Assembly: GCF_024171645.1 (NCBI RefSeq)
Contig: NZ_JALKAC010000006.1
Span: forward strand, 248,001-312,000
Length of the DNA stretch: 64,000 nt
Direction: 5' to 3'
Source: Flavobacterium sp. HSC-32F16
GTDB lineage: Bacteria; Bacteroidota; Bacteroidia; Flavobacteriales; Flavobacteriaceae
This document shows, piece after piece, positions 1 to 8,743 of the stretch. The notes beneath the pieces were generated by a model. That model was not told the DNA's origin and did no database searches. It was given only the letters and a program-made list of their open reading frames with translations. The position numbers and the translations under genes were made by a program. Numbering within the stretch: the first letter of the stretch is position 1; each line of letters starts with the position of its first letter.

Positions 1-2454
1 CATTCCCGAATCGAACAGATCAAAGCAGGCGGATTTAATGCTTTTAGAGAAGCACATCAGCCTCATAATTTATTATATCAAAAAGAATTAGATGAAAACG
101 GAATCTTGTTTTGGAGCCAGTTTTCGGCACATATTTGGTACGATACGCCTGAGTTTAAAGAAAACTTCAAAACTCTTTTACGAGAATGGATTAAGGAACG
201 CAGAAACAGTCCATCAGTTGTCATGTGGGGATTGCAGAATGAAAGTACCATTCCAAAAGAATTTGCAGAAGAATGTACGCAAATTATTCGTGAAATGGAT
301 CCGTTATCAGCTTCACAACGCATTGTAACGACTTGTAATGGCGGAGAAGGAACAGATTGGAATGTCGTTCAAAACTGGTCTGGAACATATGGCGGAGATC
401 CGTTGAAATATCATTTAGAAATGACCACTCAGCTTTTAAACGGAGAATACGGCGCATGGCGTTCAGCCGATTTACATACGGAAGGTGAGTTTGATCAAAA
501 AGGAACTTTAAGCGAAAACCGTTTTTCTCAATTAATGGAAATTAAAGTCCGTGAAGCCGAATCGGTTCGTGATAAAATTGCGGGACAATTCAACTGGCTT
601 TTTGCTTCGCACGAAAATCCGGGAAGAGTGCAGAATGGAGAAGGTTTTAGAGATATCGATAAAGTTGGACCAGTAAACTACAAAGGACTTTTTACCATTT
701 GGGGAGAACCTTTGGATGCGTTTTATATGTATCGCGCGAATTATGTTTCAAACAAAACCAATCCGATGGTTTATATCGTTTCGCACACTTGGCCAAGCCG
801 TTGGGAAACAGCGGGAATCAAAAACGGAATCGATATTTATTCGAATTGTGATGAAGTAGAATTGTTCAACGATGTTAATAAATCTTCTTTAGGAAAATTA
901 AAAAATCCAGGAATCGGACAGCATTTCCAGTTTAACAATGTTAATATTCATTACAATGTTTTGTATGCCGTTGGATATGTAAACGGAAAAGCGGTTGCCA
1001 AAGATTATATCGTTTTAAATAATCTGCCAAAAGCACCAAATTTAGATGCTTTAATAACTGATAAATCAGATGTTACAAAAGCAAAAAGCGGTTACAATTA
1101 TATTTATAGAGTCAATTGCGGAGGTTCAGAATTGACAGATTCTGCTGGAAATACATGGTTTACCGATACACATAAAAACGGACAAAACACTTGGGGTTCA
1201 TTATCATGGACCGATAATTTTGAAAAACTTCCAGATTTTTTCGCCAGTCAAAGAACCACTTTCGACCCGATAAACGGAACAAAAGATTCGGAATTATTTC
1301 AAAGTTTTAGATACGGCGTTGATAAATTACGTTATGAATTTCCTGCATCTGACGGAGAATATTTGGTAGAATTGTATTTCACAGAGCCTTGGTACGGAAC
1401 TGGCGGAGGTTTAGACTGCAAAGGCTGGCGTTTGTTTGATGTTGCCATCAATGAAAATGTTGTTTTAAAAGATTTCGATATTTGGGCAGAATCTGGACAT
1501 GACAACGCTTTGAAGAAAACATTCAAAGTAAAAAGCACAAATGGAAAAATAGTTATTTCGTTCCCGAATGTAAAAGCTTCGCAGGCTATTATTTCGGCAA
1601 TTGCAATTGCGACAAAGGATATTCACGCAAGACCAGCATCAGAATCTCCAAAAAACATTCAAAATCTGGTTTTAGATTCTTATGATAAAACCAACAAAGT
1701 AGCTTCATGGCTGGATATTAATTCCAACCAATATTCAGATTCTGATGTTGTTTTTACCGAATTGCCTTCGGAAATTTTTGGAGCAGATTATTTACAGTTT
1801 TCATCTCATTCTAAAAATAAAGGTTCGTTTACCGCTAAAGAAGAATCGACTGTTTATATTTTACTTGATGATAAATCGAAAGTATTAAAAGGGTTTTCAG
1901 ATTATAAAAAAATAGAAGAAAAAGCGAAAAACAGCAACGGAATTTCATTTGATGTTTTCACTAAAAAAATTAATAAGGGCGAGAAAGTTCTTTTTGATAA
2001 TGCTGAAACGATTTCTACAATTGCCGTTGTTCCAACTTACGATATGGGCGAAAAAGACGATTCCAGACCAGTCGTAATTATCGAAGCAGAAAAGACAAAA
2101 ACAACTGGAACGGGAATTGAAAAAGGAAATTTCAAAAAAGCCGATTATATTGAATTCACTAAAAAGACAAATAACAGCATTGAGTTTGAAGTAAAACCCG
2201 GAGTTGCCGGAATTTATTTAATGCGTTTCCGTTTTATGAATAGAAATGAAACTCCGTTAAAGGTGAAATTCAAAATGGAAGATGCGTACGGAATTTTAAT
2301 GCGAAATGATACGATTGAGTTTTTCCCTTCACCAGAAAAATGGAAGGTTTTAAATACTACTTCAGGCGGTTATATTAATGCAGGAACGTATAAAATAACG
2401 CTAGAAGGTGATGATTTGAAGGGATTAATGTTGGATAATTTTGAGTTTCAATAG
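1..2454 (+). CDS. Glycoside hydrolase family 2 protein with malectin-like domain (5' end missing)
   Basis: The reading frame is open from base 1, so the N-terminal sugar-binding part lies outside the window. The visible start of the catalytic barrel has the GH2 signature GFNAFREAHQPHN, followed by the acid/base segment MWGLQNES and a likely nucleophile Glu in NGEYGAWRS. After the barrel comes a DUF4982-like beta domain (around NCDEVELFNDVNKSSLGKL), then a malectin-like carbohydrate-binding domain (YFTEPWYGTGGG to IAIATKDIHARP) and a C-terminal beta-rich region that may be another carbohydrate-binding module. Family knowledge suggests a secreted or periplasmic beta-galactosidase or related exo-glycosidase; substrate cannot be told. 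It lies 245 bases upstream of a second GH2 gene on the same strand, so both probably belong to one polysaccharide-utilisation locus extending left of the window. Confidence 0.85.
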   Translation, partial: HSRIEQIKAGGFNAFREAHQPHNLLYQKELDENGILFWSQFSAHIWYDTPEFKENFKTLLREWIKERRNSPSVVMWGLQNESTIPKEFAEECTQIIREMDPLSASQRIVTTCNGGEGTDWNVVQNWSGTYGGDPLKYHLEMTTQLLNGEYGAWRSADLHTEGEFDQKGTLSENRFSQLMEIKVREAESVRDKIAGQFNWLFASHENPGRVQNGEGFRDIDKVGPVNYKGLFTIWGEPLDAFYMYRANYVSNKTNPMVYIVSHTWPSRWETAGIKNGIDIYSNCDEVELFNDVNKSSLGKLKNPGIGQHFQFNNVNIHYNVLYAVGYVNGKAVAKDYIVLNNLPKAPNLDALITDKSDVTKAKSGYNYIYRVNCGGSELTDSAGNTWFTDTHKNGQNTWGSLSWTDNFEKLPDFFASQRTTFDPINGTKDSELFQSFRYGVDKLRYEFPASDGEYLVELYFTEPWYGTGGGLDCKGWRLFDVAINENVVLKDFDIWAESGHDNALKKTFKVKSTNGKIVISFPNVKASQAIISAIAIATKDIHARPASESPKNIQNLVLDSYDKTNKVASWLDINSNQYSDSDVVFTELPSEIFGADYLQFSSHSKNKGSFTAKEESTVYILLDDKSKVLKGFSDYKKIEEKAKNSNGISFDVFTKKINKGEKVLFDNAETISTIAVVPTYDMGEKDDSRPVVIIEAEKTKTTGTGIEKGNFKKADYIEFTKKTNNSIEFEVKPGVAGIYLMRFRFMNRNETPLKVKFKMEDAYGILMRNDTIEFFPSPEKWKVLNTTSGGYINAGTYKITLEGDDLKGLMLDNFEFQ

Positions 2455-2510
2455 GTTTTTTTGAGGTGCAAAGGTTCAGAGAAGCAAAGGGACAAAGGTT
2501 TATTTGGTTT

Positions 2511-2659
2511 GTCAGGCTGAGCGAAGTCGAAGCCCACGCAAAGTGCAGACAATTAATATCACGTTGAGTTTGTCATCCTGAGGAACGAAGGATCACACTC
2601 GAAACTCGACAAAGATTGGCGATTTGGTTTGCGCGGGCTTCGACTTCGCTAAGCCAGAC
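2511..2659. repeat. Composite inverted repeat between two GH2 genes
   Basis: Outer arms 2511-2535 and 2635-2659 match as reverse complements at 23 of 25 bases and contain the core GCGAAGTCGAAGCCC. Inside lies a second fold: ATCCT/AGGAT around GAGGAACGA, with flanking GTTGAGTTT/AAACTCGAC pairing. The core resembles short repeats widely dispersed in bacterial intergenic DNA. It has no coding capacity that I recognise, and it is the only insertion-like DNA between the two glycosidase genes. Confidence 0.75.
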
Positions 2660-2699
2660 AAAACGGTGTCAAAAAAAAATTAGAATAAAAAACATATTT

Positions 2700-5120
2700 A
2701 TGATTAAGCATAAAAACATATTTCAAAAAATTACAATTGCGTTATTGTTTTCGGTATCCATTTTTGCGCAAAAACAAGCTAGAATTGTCGAAGACTTCAA
2801 TAAAAATTGGAACTTCAAATTAGGTGATTATACCGAAGCAGTTAAAGCTGATTATAATGCATCAGATTGGAGAACGCTTCAATTACCACACGATTGGAGT
2901 ATTGAAGGTACTTTTGATAAAGACAGTAAAACGAAACAAGCACAAGGATTTTTACCTGCCGGAAAAGGCTGGTATCGCAAAGTGTTTACTGTTCCTGCAA
3001 ATTGGAAAAACAAAACGGTTTCAATTGAATTTGATGGTGTTTTTAAAAACAGCGAAGTTTTCATTAATGGAAAATCATTAGGAGTTCGCCCGAATGGTTA
3101 TATCTCTTTTGGTTATGATTTAACGCAGTATTTGAACTTCGGGAAATCGAATACGATTGCCGTAAAAGTCGATAACGATGCACAGCCGAATTCTAGATGG
3201 TACACGGGTTCTGGGATTTATAGAAATGTGCGTTTGGTTGCAAGTGAAAAACTTCATGTTGGAAAATGGGGAACTTATGTTACGACCCCAGAAGTTTCGG
3301 CAACAAAATCAAAAATACATGTAGAAGTTACGATTGATAATGATAATGCATCGGCAAAAGAGTTTAAACTGGTTACTTCGATTGTAAATGCAGAAAATAA
3401 GGAAGTAGTAAATTTTACTTCAACAGAAAAAATTGGTGCTAAAACATCAGAAAAAAAGGTTCATGATTTAGAAGTTAAACAGCCGAAATTGTGGAGTACA
3501 GAAAATCCGTATTTGTATAAAGTTATTACTAAAGTTTACGAGAAATCGAAATTGGTAGATAATTATGAAACTCCTCTTGGATTTAGATATTTCAATTTTG
3601 ATTCCGAAAAAGGATTTTCATTAAATGGAGTTCCAACAAAAATTTACGGAGTTTGTCTGCATCACGATAATGGTGCTTTGGGTGCGGTAGAAAATATTCA
3701 TGCGGTTAGAAGAAAGCTAACGTTGATGAAAGAAATGGGAGCAAACGCCATCAGAATGTCTCATAATCCGCATTCTTTGGAAATGATGCAATTGTGCGAC
3801 GAAATGGGATTCATCGTTCAGGACGAAGCTTTTGATGTTTGGAAAAAGAAAAAAGTAACCAACGATTACCATAAAGATTGGGATGCGTGGCACAAACAAG
3901 ATTTAGAAGATTTTATCAAAAGAGATCGTAATCATCCATCGGTAATGATGTGGAGTATTGGTAACGAAATCAGAGAACAGTTTGATTCTACTGGAATTTC
4001 GATTACCAGAGAATTAGCGAAAATTGTAAAATCATTAGATATATCACGTCCCGTAACTTCGGCTTTGACCGAAAACATAATAGAGAAAAATTTTATTTAC
4101 CAATCGGGAGCTTTGGACCTTTTAGGATTTAATTACAAGCACGAAGATTATAAAGATTTTCCGGAACGTTTTAAAGGACAAAAAATATTGGCTTCAGAAA
4201 GTGTTTCGGCTTTAGAAACGCGCGGACATTATGATTTTCCTGACGGAATTAAAGCGTGGCCAACCAAACACGGTGCGCCGTTTGATGGCAATGCAGATTG
4301 GACGGTTTCGGCTTACGATCAAGTGAAATCATATTGGGGCGCAACGCATGAAGAGAACTGGAAAACAATCAAAAAACAGGATTTCATGGCGGGAACTTTT
4401 ATCTGGACAGGTTTTGATTATATAGGTGAACCTGATCCATATCCGTATCCTGCAAGAAGTTCGTATTTCGGAATTGTTGATTTAGCCGGACTTCCAAAAG
4501 ATGTGTATTATATGTACCAAAGCGAGTGGTCGAATAAAACGGTTCTGCATATTTTACCACATTGGAACTGGAAAAAAGATCAGGAAGTAGAAGTTTGGGC
4601 GTATTATAATAATGCTGATGAAGTAGAATTATTCTTAAACGGAAAATCACTTGGAAAAAAAGCAAAACAAAATGATGATTTGCATATTTCATGGAAAGTG
4701 AAATTTGAACCGGGAACAATAAAAGCCATTTCGAGAAAGAACGGAAAAGTGGTTTTAGAAAAGGAAATCCATACTGCAGGAGAAGCTTCTAAAATTGATT
4801 TAAAAGCAGACAAAACTGCAATCAAAAATGATACTTATGATTTGGTTTATGTAACCGTTTCGATGACTGACAAAGATGGGAATTTACTTCCAAACGCAAT
4901 GGATTTAATCAATTTTGAAGTAACTGGCGGTGGAAAACTAGTTGGAGTTGATAATGGTTATCAAGCTAATCTAGATTCTTTTAAAGCTAATTCTTGTAAA
5001 TTGTTTAATGGAAAATGTATTGCAATTATTCAGTCGAATGGGAAGAAAGAAAAAATTCAGTTAAAGGCTACGACAGGAAATGGAATTCCAATTTCGTCAG
5101 TTGAAATTAAAGTAAATTAA
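2700..5120 (+). CDS. Glycoside hydrolase family 2 (beta-galactosidase-like), exported
   Basis: The 806-residue protein starts at the ATG at 2700, chosen because it begins a clean signal peptide (MIKHKN...LLFSVSIFAQ); the frame is open further up but runs into the repeat element. Domain order is GH2 sugar-binding jelly roll (about 30-200), immunoglobulin-like domain (about 210-310), TIM barrel (about 315-600) with acid/base WSIGNEIREQ and a probable nucleophile Glu near ILASESVSALE, then DUF4982 (DEVELFLNGKSLGKK) and a C-terminal Ig-like domain. This layout is typical of Bacteroidota GH2 enzymes acting on galactosides, glucuronides or related glycans in the periplasm. With the upstream GH2 gene it probably degrades one complex polysaccharide. 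A terminator follows at 5137. Confidence 0.88.
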   Translation: MIKHKNIFQKITIALLFSVSIFAQKQARIVEDFNKNWNFKLGDYTEAVKADYNASDWRTLQLPHDWSIEGTFDKDSKTKQAQGFLPAGKGWYRKVFTVPANWKNKTVSIEFDGVFKNSEVFINGKSLGVRPNGYISFGYDLTQYLNFGKSNTIAVKVDNDAQPNSRWYTGSGIYRNVRLVASEKLHVGKWGTYVTTPEVSATKSKIHVEVTIDNDNASAKEFKLVTSIVNAENKEVVNFTSTEKIGAKTSEKKVHDLEVKQPKLWSTENPYLYKVITKVYEKSKLVDNYETPLGFRYFNFDSEKGFSLNGVPTKIYGVCLHHDNGALGAVENIHAVRRKLTLMKEMGANAIRMSHNPHSLEMMQLCDEMGFIVQDEAFDVWKKKKVTNDYHKDWDAWHKQDLEDFIKRDRNHPSVMMWSIGNEIREQFDSTGISITRELAKIVKSLDISRPVTSALTENIIEKNFIYQSGALDLLGFNYKHEDYKDFPERFKGQKILASESVSALETRGHYDFPDGIKAWPTKHGAPFDGNADWTVSAYDQVKSYWGATHEENWKTIKKQDFMAGTFIWTGFDYIGEPDPYPYPARSSYFGIVDLAGLPKDVYYMYQSEWSNKTVLHILPHWNWKKDQEVEVWAYYNNADEVELFLNGKSLGKKAKQNDDLHISWKVKFEPGTIKAISRKNGKVVLEKEIHTAGEASKIDLKADKTAIKNDTYDLVYVTVSMTDKDGNLLPNAMDLINFEVTGGGKLVGVDNGYQANLDSFKANSCKLFNGKCIAIIQSNGKKEKIQLKATTGNGIPISSVEIKVN

Positions 5121-5136
5121 ATATTATAAGACTTAT

Positions 5137-5168
5137 AAAACTCCATTAGAAATAATGGAGTTTTTTTT
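5137..5168 (+). terminator. Rho-independent terminator after the GH2 genes
   Basis: Perfect stem AAAACTCCATTA/TAATGGAGTTTT with a GAAA loop, followed by a run of T, 17 bases after the GH2 stop. Confidence 0.85.
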
Positions 5169-5231
5169 GTAATGTGAATTTTTTAATACGTTCTTTTTTT
5201 TAACTTCCCCATAAATAAGAAAAGATTGATA

Positions 5232-5888
5232 ATGAGAAAAATTTTATATTTTATATTTTTTGTTTTGCTTTTTGTAAACTGTAATAACGCTGATAATAGA
5301 AGTTTAGCAAAAAATACCAGAACAGATTTAGTTCCTGAACCTGATAAAGAAGAACGGTTAAAATATGAAGCATTGTTAAAACTTAAAAAATCAAATTGCA
5401 TTTTAGATGAACCTGATATTTCTGTTAACGGAATCGATATTCGGGATTCTGAAAGTGCAAAAATGATTATTGGAGAGAAAGATAAAATAAATGAATCGGG
5501 AGAGTATTATTTATATTCAAATCTTGAACGTGAAACTCTAACGTTAATACAGCATCCCGGTGATGCAAAGTATCAAATTTCAATTTTTAAAGTTGAGACT
5601 TCCAGTAAGCTGAGTTATAATTATCGTCAAATTAAGGAAGCTAATTTCAAAACAGGTAAAGGCATAAAACTTGGAATGAATAAAAACGATATTATTCAAA
5701 AACTTGGAAAATGTTATGCTGCAATAGATAGCACAAAAGGGTATATGGAACTTTATTACAGGATTGAACTGCCAAATGATACTAAAGCAAAATTGTTAAA
5801 AAATAGCGGTATGCCTGTTTATTATGCAAGTTATAAATTATGGAACGATAAATTAGAAAAGTTTGAATTTGGATTTGAATATCCTTAG
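5232..5888 (+). CDS. Uncharacterised lipoprotein, 218 aa
   Basis: I do not recognise a family. The ATG at 5232 gives a typical lipoprotein signal (MRKILYFIFF...FVNCNN) with the modified Cys at about residue 19; a TTG two codons upstream is less likely. The mature part is charged and contains a segment with the phrase GIKLGMNKNDIIQKLG, reminiscent of SmpA/BamE-like or short lipoprotein folds that carry a G-x-s-k-x-e-v motif, but this is a weak resemblance. It stands alone between two terminator-bounded units. Likely an outer- or inner-membrane-anchored periplasmic protein. Confidence 0.65.
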   Translation: MRKILYFIFFVLLFVNCNNADNRSLAKNTRTDLVPEPDKEERLKYEALLKLKKSNCILDEPDISVNGIDIRDSESAKMIIGEKDKINESGEYYLYSNLERETLTLIQHPGDAKYQISIFKVETSSKLSYNYRQIKEANFKTGKGIKLGMNKNDIIQKLGKCYAAIDSTKGYMELYYRIELPNDTKAKLLKNSGMPVYYASYKLWNDKLEKFEFGFEYP

Positions 5889-6074
5889 GGATCATGAAAA
5901 ATAAGATATTAAAAATCATGTAACTACGAATATTCAGAAAAGAATCAAAGCAAAAAACGCATTGTTTTTTAATAGAAACATTTATTAAATATTTTGCGTC
6001 ATCTTAAAATTATGTTTGCATCTTTTGTAGAATAAAACTTATATTAGCCAGCATAATAATATAAAAGCCATAAA

Positions 6075-7286
6075 ATGATTTGTACAATTTATTCCCATCA
6101 TTTAGGACTGGAAAAGATTAAAGAAATATTTCTTTCTTATGAACCTAAAGGAGTTTTTTCTAATAACGGTGAAAACCTTGAATTTGAAGTTAAAGGCGGA
6201 ATCTTAAGTCCGTCAAAGAAAATTACAATATTCTACAGAGAAAGAGCTGTTCCTTCTTATAAAATTCCTGAAATTGATGATTCTGATTTAACAGCTAATC
6301 TCAAAGGATTATATGGCTTTGTAAATTCATTGCCAACTGTAAATGAAAAAGTTAAAAATTTATTTCTTCATAAAATACTAACGCTGAATTCTGAGTTTTC
6401 TATCAGTCAGGATAAAGGAGAAATTAAAGAATTGAATAGCATAATTGCAGACATTGCGAAGGAGTTTGATGCTGTTTTATTTGTACAGCCTAAGACTATT
6501 ATCAGCAAGTCTGAAACGCAGCATTTTTTAGATAAGGATTTAAATTTGATAATTGATACTGATGGAAATTGTGAAATTGATGATTTGGGAGTAAGTATCA
6601 ATTCTGAATATTTTGATGATGACCAAACCGAATTAGAGGAAGACCAAATACAAAGAAAAGCGAACAGCGAAAAAATCCTTGAAAAAGAAAACATAAAAAT
6701 CAATAAACATTTGCCTTGTGTTGAGTCTGAAAATGAAACTATACTTAGAACACCCAAAGAAATTGCAGAAAGAGTTAGTGTTTTAGCTGTAACAAATTTA
6801 GTTGCCTTTAATAGCATTTCTCCTGAAGAAGCGATTGATTACCTGCAAAATTACAAATTATGGGATGTTACTACCGAAGGTGAAAAAGAATTCCTGGCTG
6901 ATCCAACAGATGATAAAAAGGCTTATGAAAGCTGGAAATGTGAAGGTATCTGGACTTTGATGTGGGCTTTGAATAAAGTTGAAAAATTGGATTTCCCAAA
7001 TGAATTCTGCAATTTAGAAAATATCAATTCTGAGGATTATCCTGTAGGAAAAGATAAAGATCCTTTTGATTTTATTAATTCGATAAATGAAACGCGAACA
7101 AAAAGTGAAATTTTAGATGCTGCAGATTTATATTACCGTTATAATTGGGCTTGTGTTGACGAAAGAATTAACGGAAGACAAATGGAAAGCATTAATCCGG
7201 GAATTGTATATGAGAGGCAATATGCTTTAAACTGGCTTATAAACTATATGGATCAGGATTGGGATAATGTAACCTGTGATACCTAA
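6075..7286 (+). CDS. DUF4272 domain protein
   Basis: The 403-residue protein has no signal peptide and is probably cytoplasmic. The C-terminal half (about residues 220-400) matches the layout of DUF4272: RTPKEIAERV, then a Trp-rich stretch SWKCEGIWTLMWALNKVEKL, EILDAADLYYRYNWACVDER, and the terminal YERQYALNWLINY...WDNVTCDT. The N-terminal 200 residues are acidic and less conserved; the opening MICTIYSHHLGLEKIKEIF looks like a separate small domain. DUF4272 function is unknown to me; members occur as immunity-like or housekeeping singletons. There is no clear partner: the left neighbour is a lipoprotein and the right neighbour is convergent. Confidence 0.75.
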   Translation: MICTIYSHHLGLEKIKEIFLSYEPKGVFSNNGENLEFEVKGGILSPSKKITIFYRERAVPSYKIPEIDDSDLTANLKGLYGFVNSLPTVNEKVKNLFLHKILTLNSEFSISQDKGEIKELNSIIADIAKEFDAVLFVQPKTIISKSETQHFLDKDLNLIIDTDGNCEIDDLGVSINSEYFDDDQTELEEDQIQRKANSEKILEKENIKINKHLPCVESENETILRTPKEIAERVSVLAVTNLVAFNSISPEEAIDYLQNYKLWDVTTEGEKEFLADPTDDKKAYESWKCEGIWTLMWALNKVEKLDFPNEFCNLENINSEDYPVGKDKDPFDFINSINETRTKSEILDAADLYYRYNWACVDERINGRQMESINPGIVYERQYALNWLINYMDQDWDNVTCDT

Positions 7287-7294
7287 TATGCTGT

Positions 7295-7332
7295 AAAAAA
7301 AAACATTCCGCTCCAGTTTTGAAGCGGAATGT
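7295..7332 (-). terminator. Terminator of the minus-strand iron-uptake cluster
   Basis: Stem ACATTCCGCT/AGCGGAATGT at 7303-7332. Nine A on the plus strand just before it (7295-7303) become the U tract when read on the minus strand, 50 bases after the DUF4374 stop. Confidence 0.8.
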
Positions 7333-7383
7333 CACCATTTAAAAAAAAATCAAGAATTATCGCTATAACTCAAGTTATCGTTT

Positions 7384-8712
7384 TTAGAAAACACCAATGT
7401 AGTGGTTTCCTGGTTTGTTAACCAATTTTGCCCCTTTTGTTACGGCACCTGTTACTGCATCAATGATATAAATGTTTCCATCTTTACCAACTGGTGTAAC
7501 AGCAATGTATAAATCATTTCCGTCAACCACAAAACCTTGGTATTGACCAAAATCTAAGTCTGCGTCGTAAGGAATTCCATCTACTAATTTTGCTGTTTTT
7601 GCATTCAAGTCAAGTCTTGCTAAATAACCTTGATCATTAGCATTATGGTGATAAACTGCATAAGCAATTCCATTTCCTACATATCTCCAGGCATCGATAT
7701 AAGAACCCGTAATTCCAAGAGCTGCATCTAAACTAAAAGAATAAGAGTTGTCATACTCATTGCTTTGGTTGATTTTCAGGATATAAGAACCTTTTTTAGT
7801 ATCTCTTTGAGTTGCCTGATAGATATTTCCATCATTTGCTGCAAAGCTGTTAAAACTTCTGTATCCGCTTGTATCACCAAAACCAACTGTAGAAGTAATC
7901 ACTTTAGGATTTTTTAATGAAGGATAATCAACTACCACAGATTTAGATCCTAAACGATCAAATGTGCTTTCGTTTGTTCCTGTAGCCGGATTTGTTTTAC
8001 GCATCCATGTTCCAATAATCAGTTTGTCTCCTGCTTTGTTTAAGGTTGGAGCATCTAAACGGAAAATATGGTGCCCTAAAGCTTCTTCTGCAGCAGATAA
8101 AGCTATTTCATACTGCTCGTAAGTAGAAATATTAATTTTTTGGAAGTCTAAAGTCAATACTGTTGCAGTACCTCTTGTATATTTATAGGTTTTTCCATCA
8201 TCTTCTGTCTTTACAACAGGGCTGGTTACGTTTACAGCTGCACCCGTTTTGTCACCGTCAAAAAGTTTAACCCATCTAGGGGATGCTCCGGCATATTGTG
8301 CAATGCTTACAGTTTGCCCTGACTGAACGAAGTTTTTACCTCCATTTACATTGTAAGTCATAAATTGACCTCCGTTAGCACCTGTGTAAGTAATATTAAA
8401 AAGTGTATTTCCATCTACAGAAGATTGCAAACGTGCTGTTCTGCTTGATTGTACAGGAGATCCGTTTTCATAAACATCTATTGAAACATTTTGATTTTTA
8501 GCATCTTCTTTGCTTACAGAAAATACTTTAGTTCCTCCGTCTCCGTCTCCGGGATTGGTCTGCATTATGGCTCCTGCTACAGTTATCCATCTGTCTGCGG
8601 TTGGATCTACAGGAACTTCTTCATTTTTATTATCGTCACTGCTGCAGCTTATCAGCGCAAATGTGGTAAAAAACAATCCACATGCCAGTAGTTTAAATGT
8701 ACTTTTTTTCAT
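7384..8712 (-). CDS. DUF4374 surface lipoprotein (XusB-like siderophore-binding candidate)
   Basis: The 442-residue protein opens with a lipoprotein signal (MKKSTFKLLACGLF...ALISCSSDDN); the acidic SSDDN after the Cys resembles Bacteroidota surface-export signals. The rest fits DUF4374, expected to form a beta-propeller (repeated segments such as GSKSVVVDYPSLKNPKV, ILKINQSNEYDNSYSF, LARLDLNAKTAKLVDG). From memory, XusB of Bacteroides thetaiotaomicron, a lipoprotein that binds ferric enterobactin outside the cell, belongs to this family and is encoded beside a TonB receptor and a PepSY reductase. Here the TonB receptor gene is 31 bases upstream. I infer a surface-exposed ferric-siderophore-binding protein; ligand unknown. 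Confidence 0.8.
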   Translation of the reverse strand: MKKSTFKLLACGLFFTTFALISCSSDDNKNEEVPVDPTADRWITVAGAIMQTNPGDGDGGTKVFSVSKEDAKNQNVSIDVYENGSPVQSSRTARLQSSVDGNTLFNITYTGANGGQFMTYNVNGGKNFVQSGQTVSIAQYAGASPRWVKLFDGDKTGAAVNVTSPVVKTEDDGKTYKYTRGTATVLTLDFQKINISTYEQYEIALSAAEEALGHHIFRLDAPTLNKAGDKLIIGTWMRKTNPATGTNESTFDRLGSKSVVVDYPSLKNPKVITSTVGFGDTSGYRSFNSFAANDGNIYQATQRDTKKGSYILKINQSNEYDNSYSFSLDAALGITGSYIDAWRYVGNGIAYAVYHHNANDQGYLARLDLNAKTAKLVDGIPYDADLDFGQYQGFVVDGNDLYIAVTPVGKDGNIYIIDAVTGAVTKGAKLVNKPGNHYIGVF

Positions 8713-8743
8713 ATTTATTACATTAAAAGTTATTAATTGGTTA

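Noticed and set aside
6407..6817. 136-aa antisense ORF inside the DUF4272 gene
   Set aside because: It lies wholly opposite a well-supported gene and resembles no known protein.
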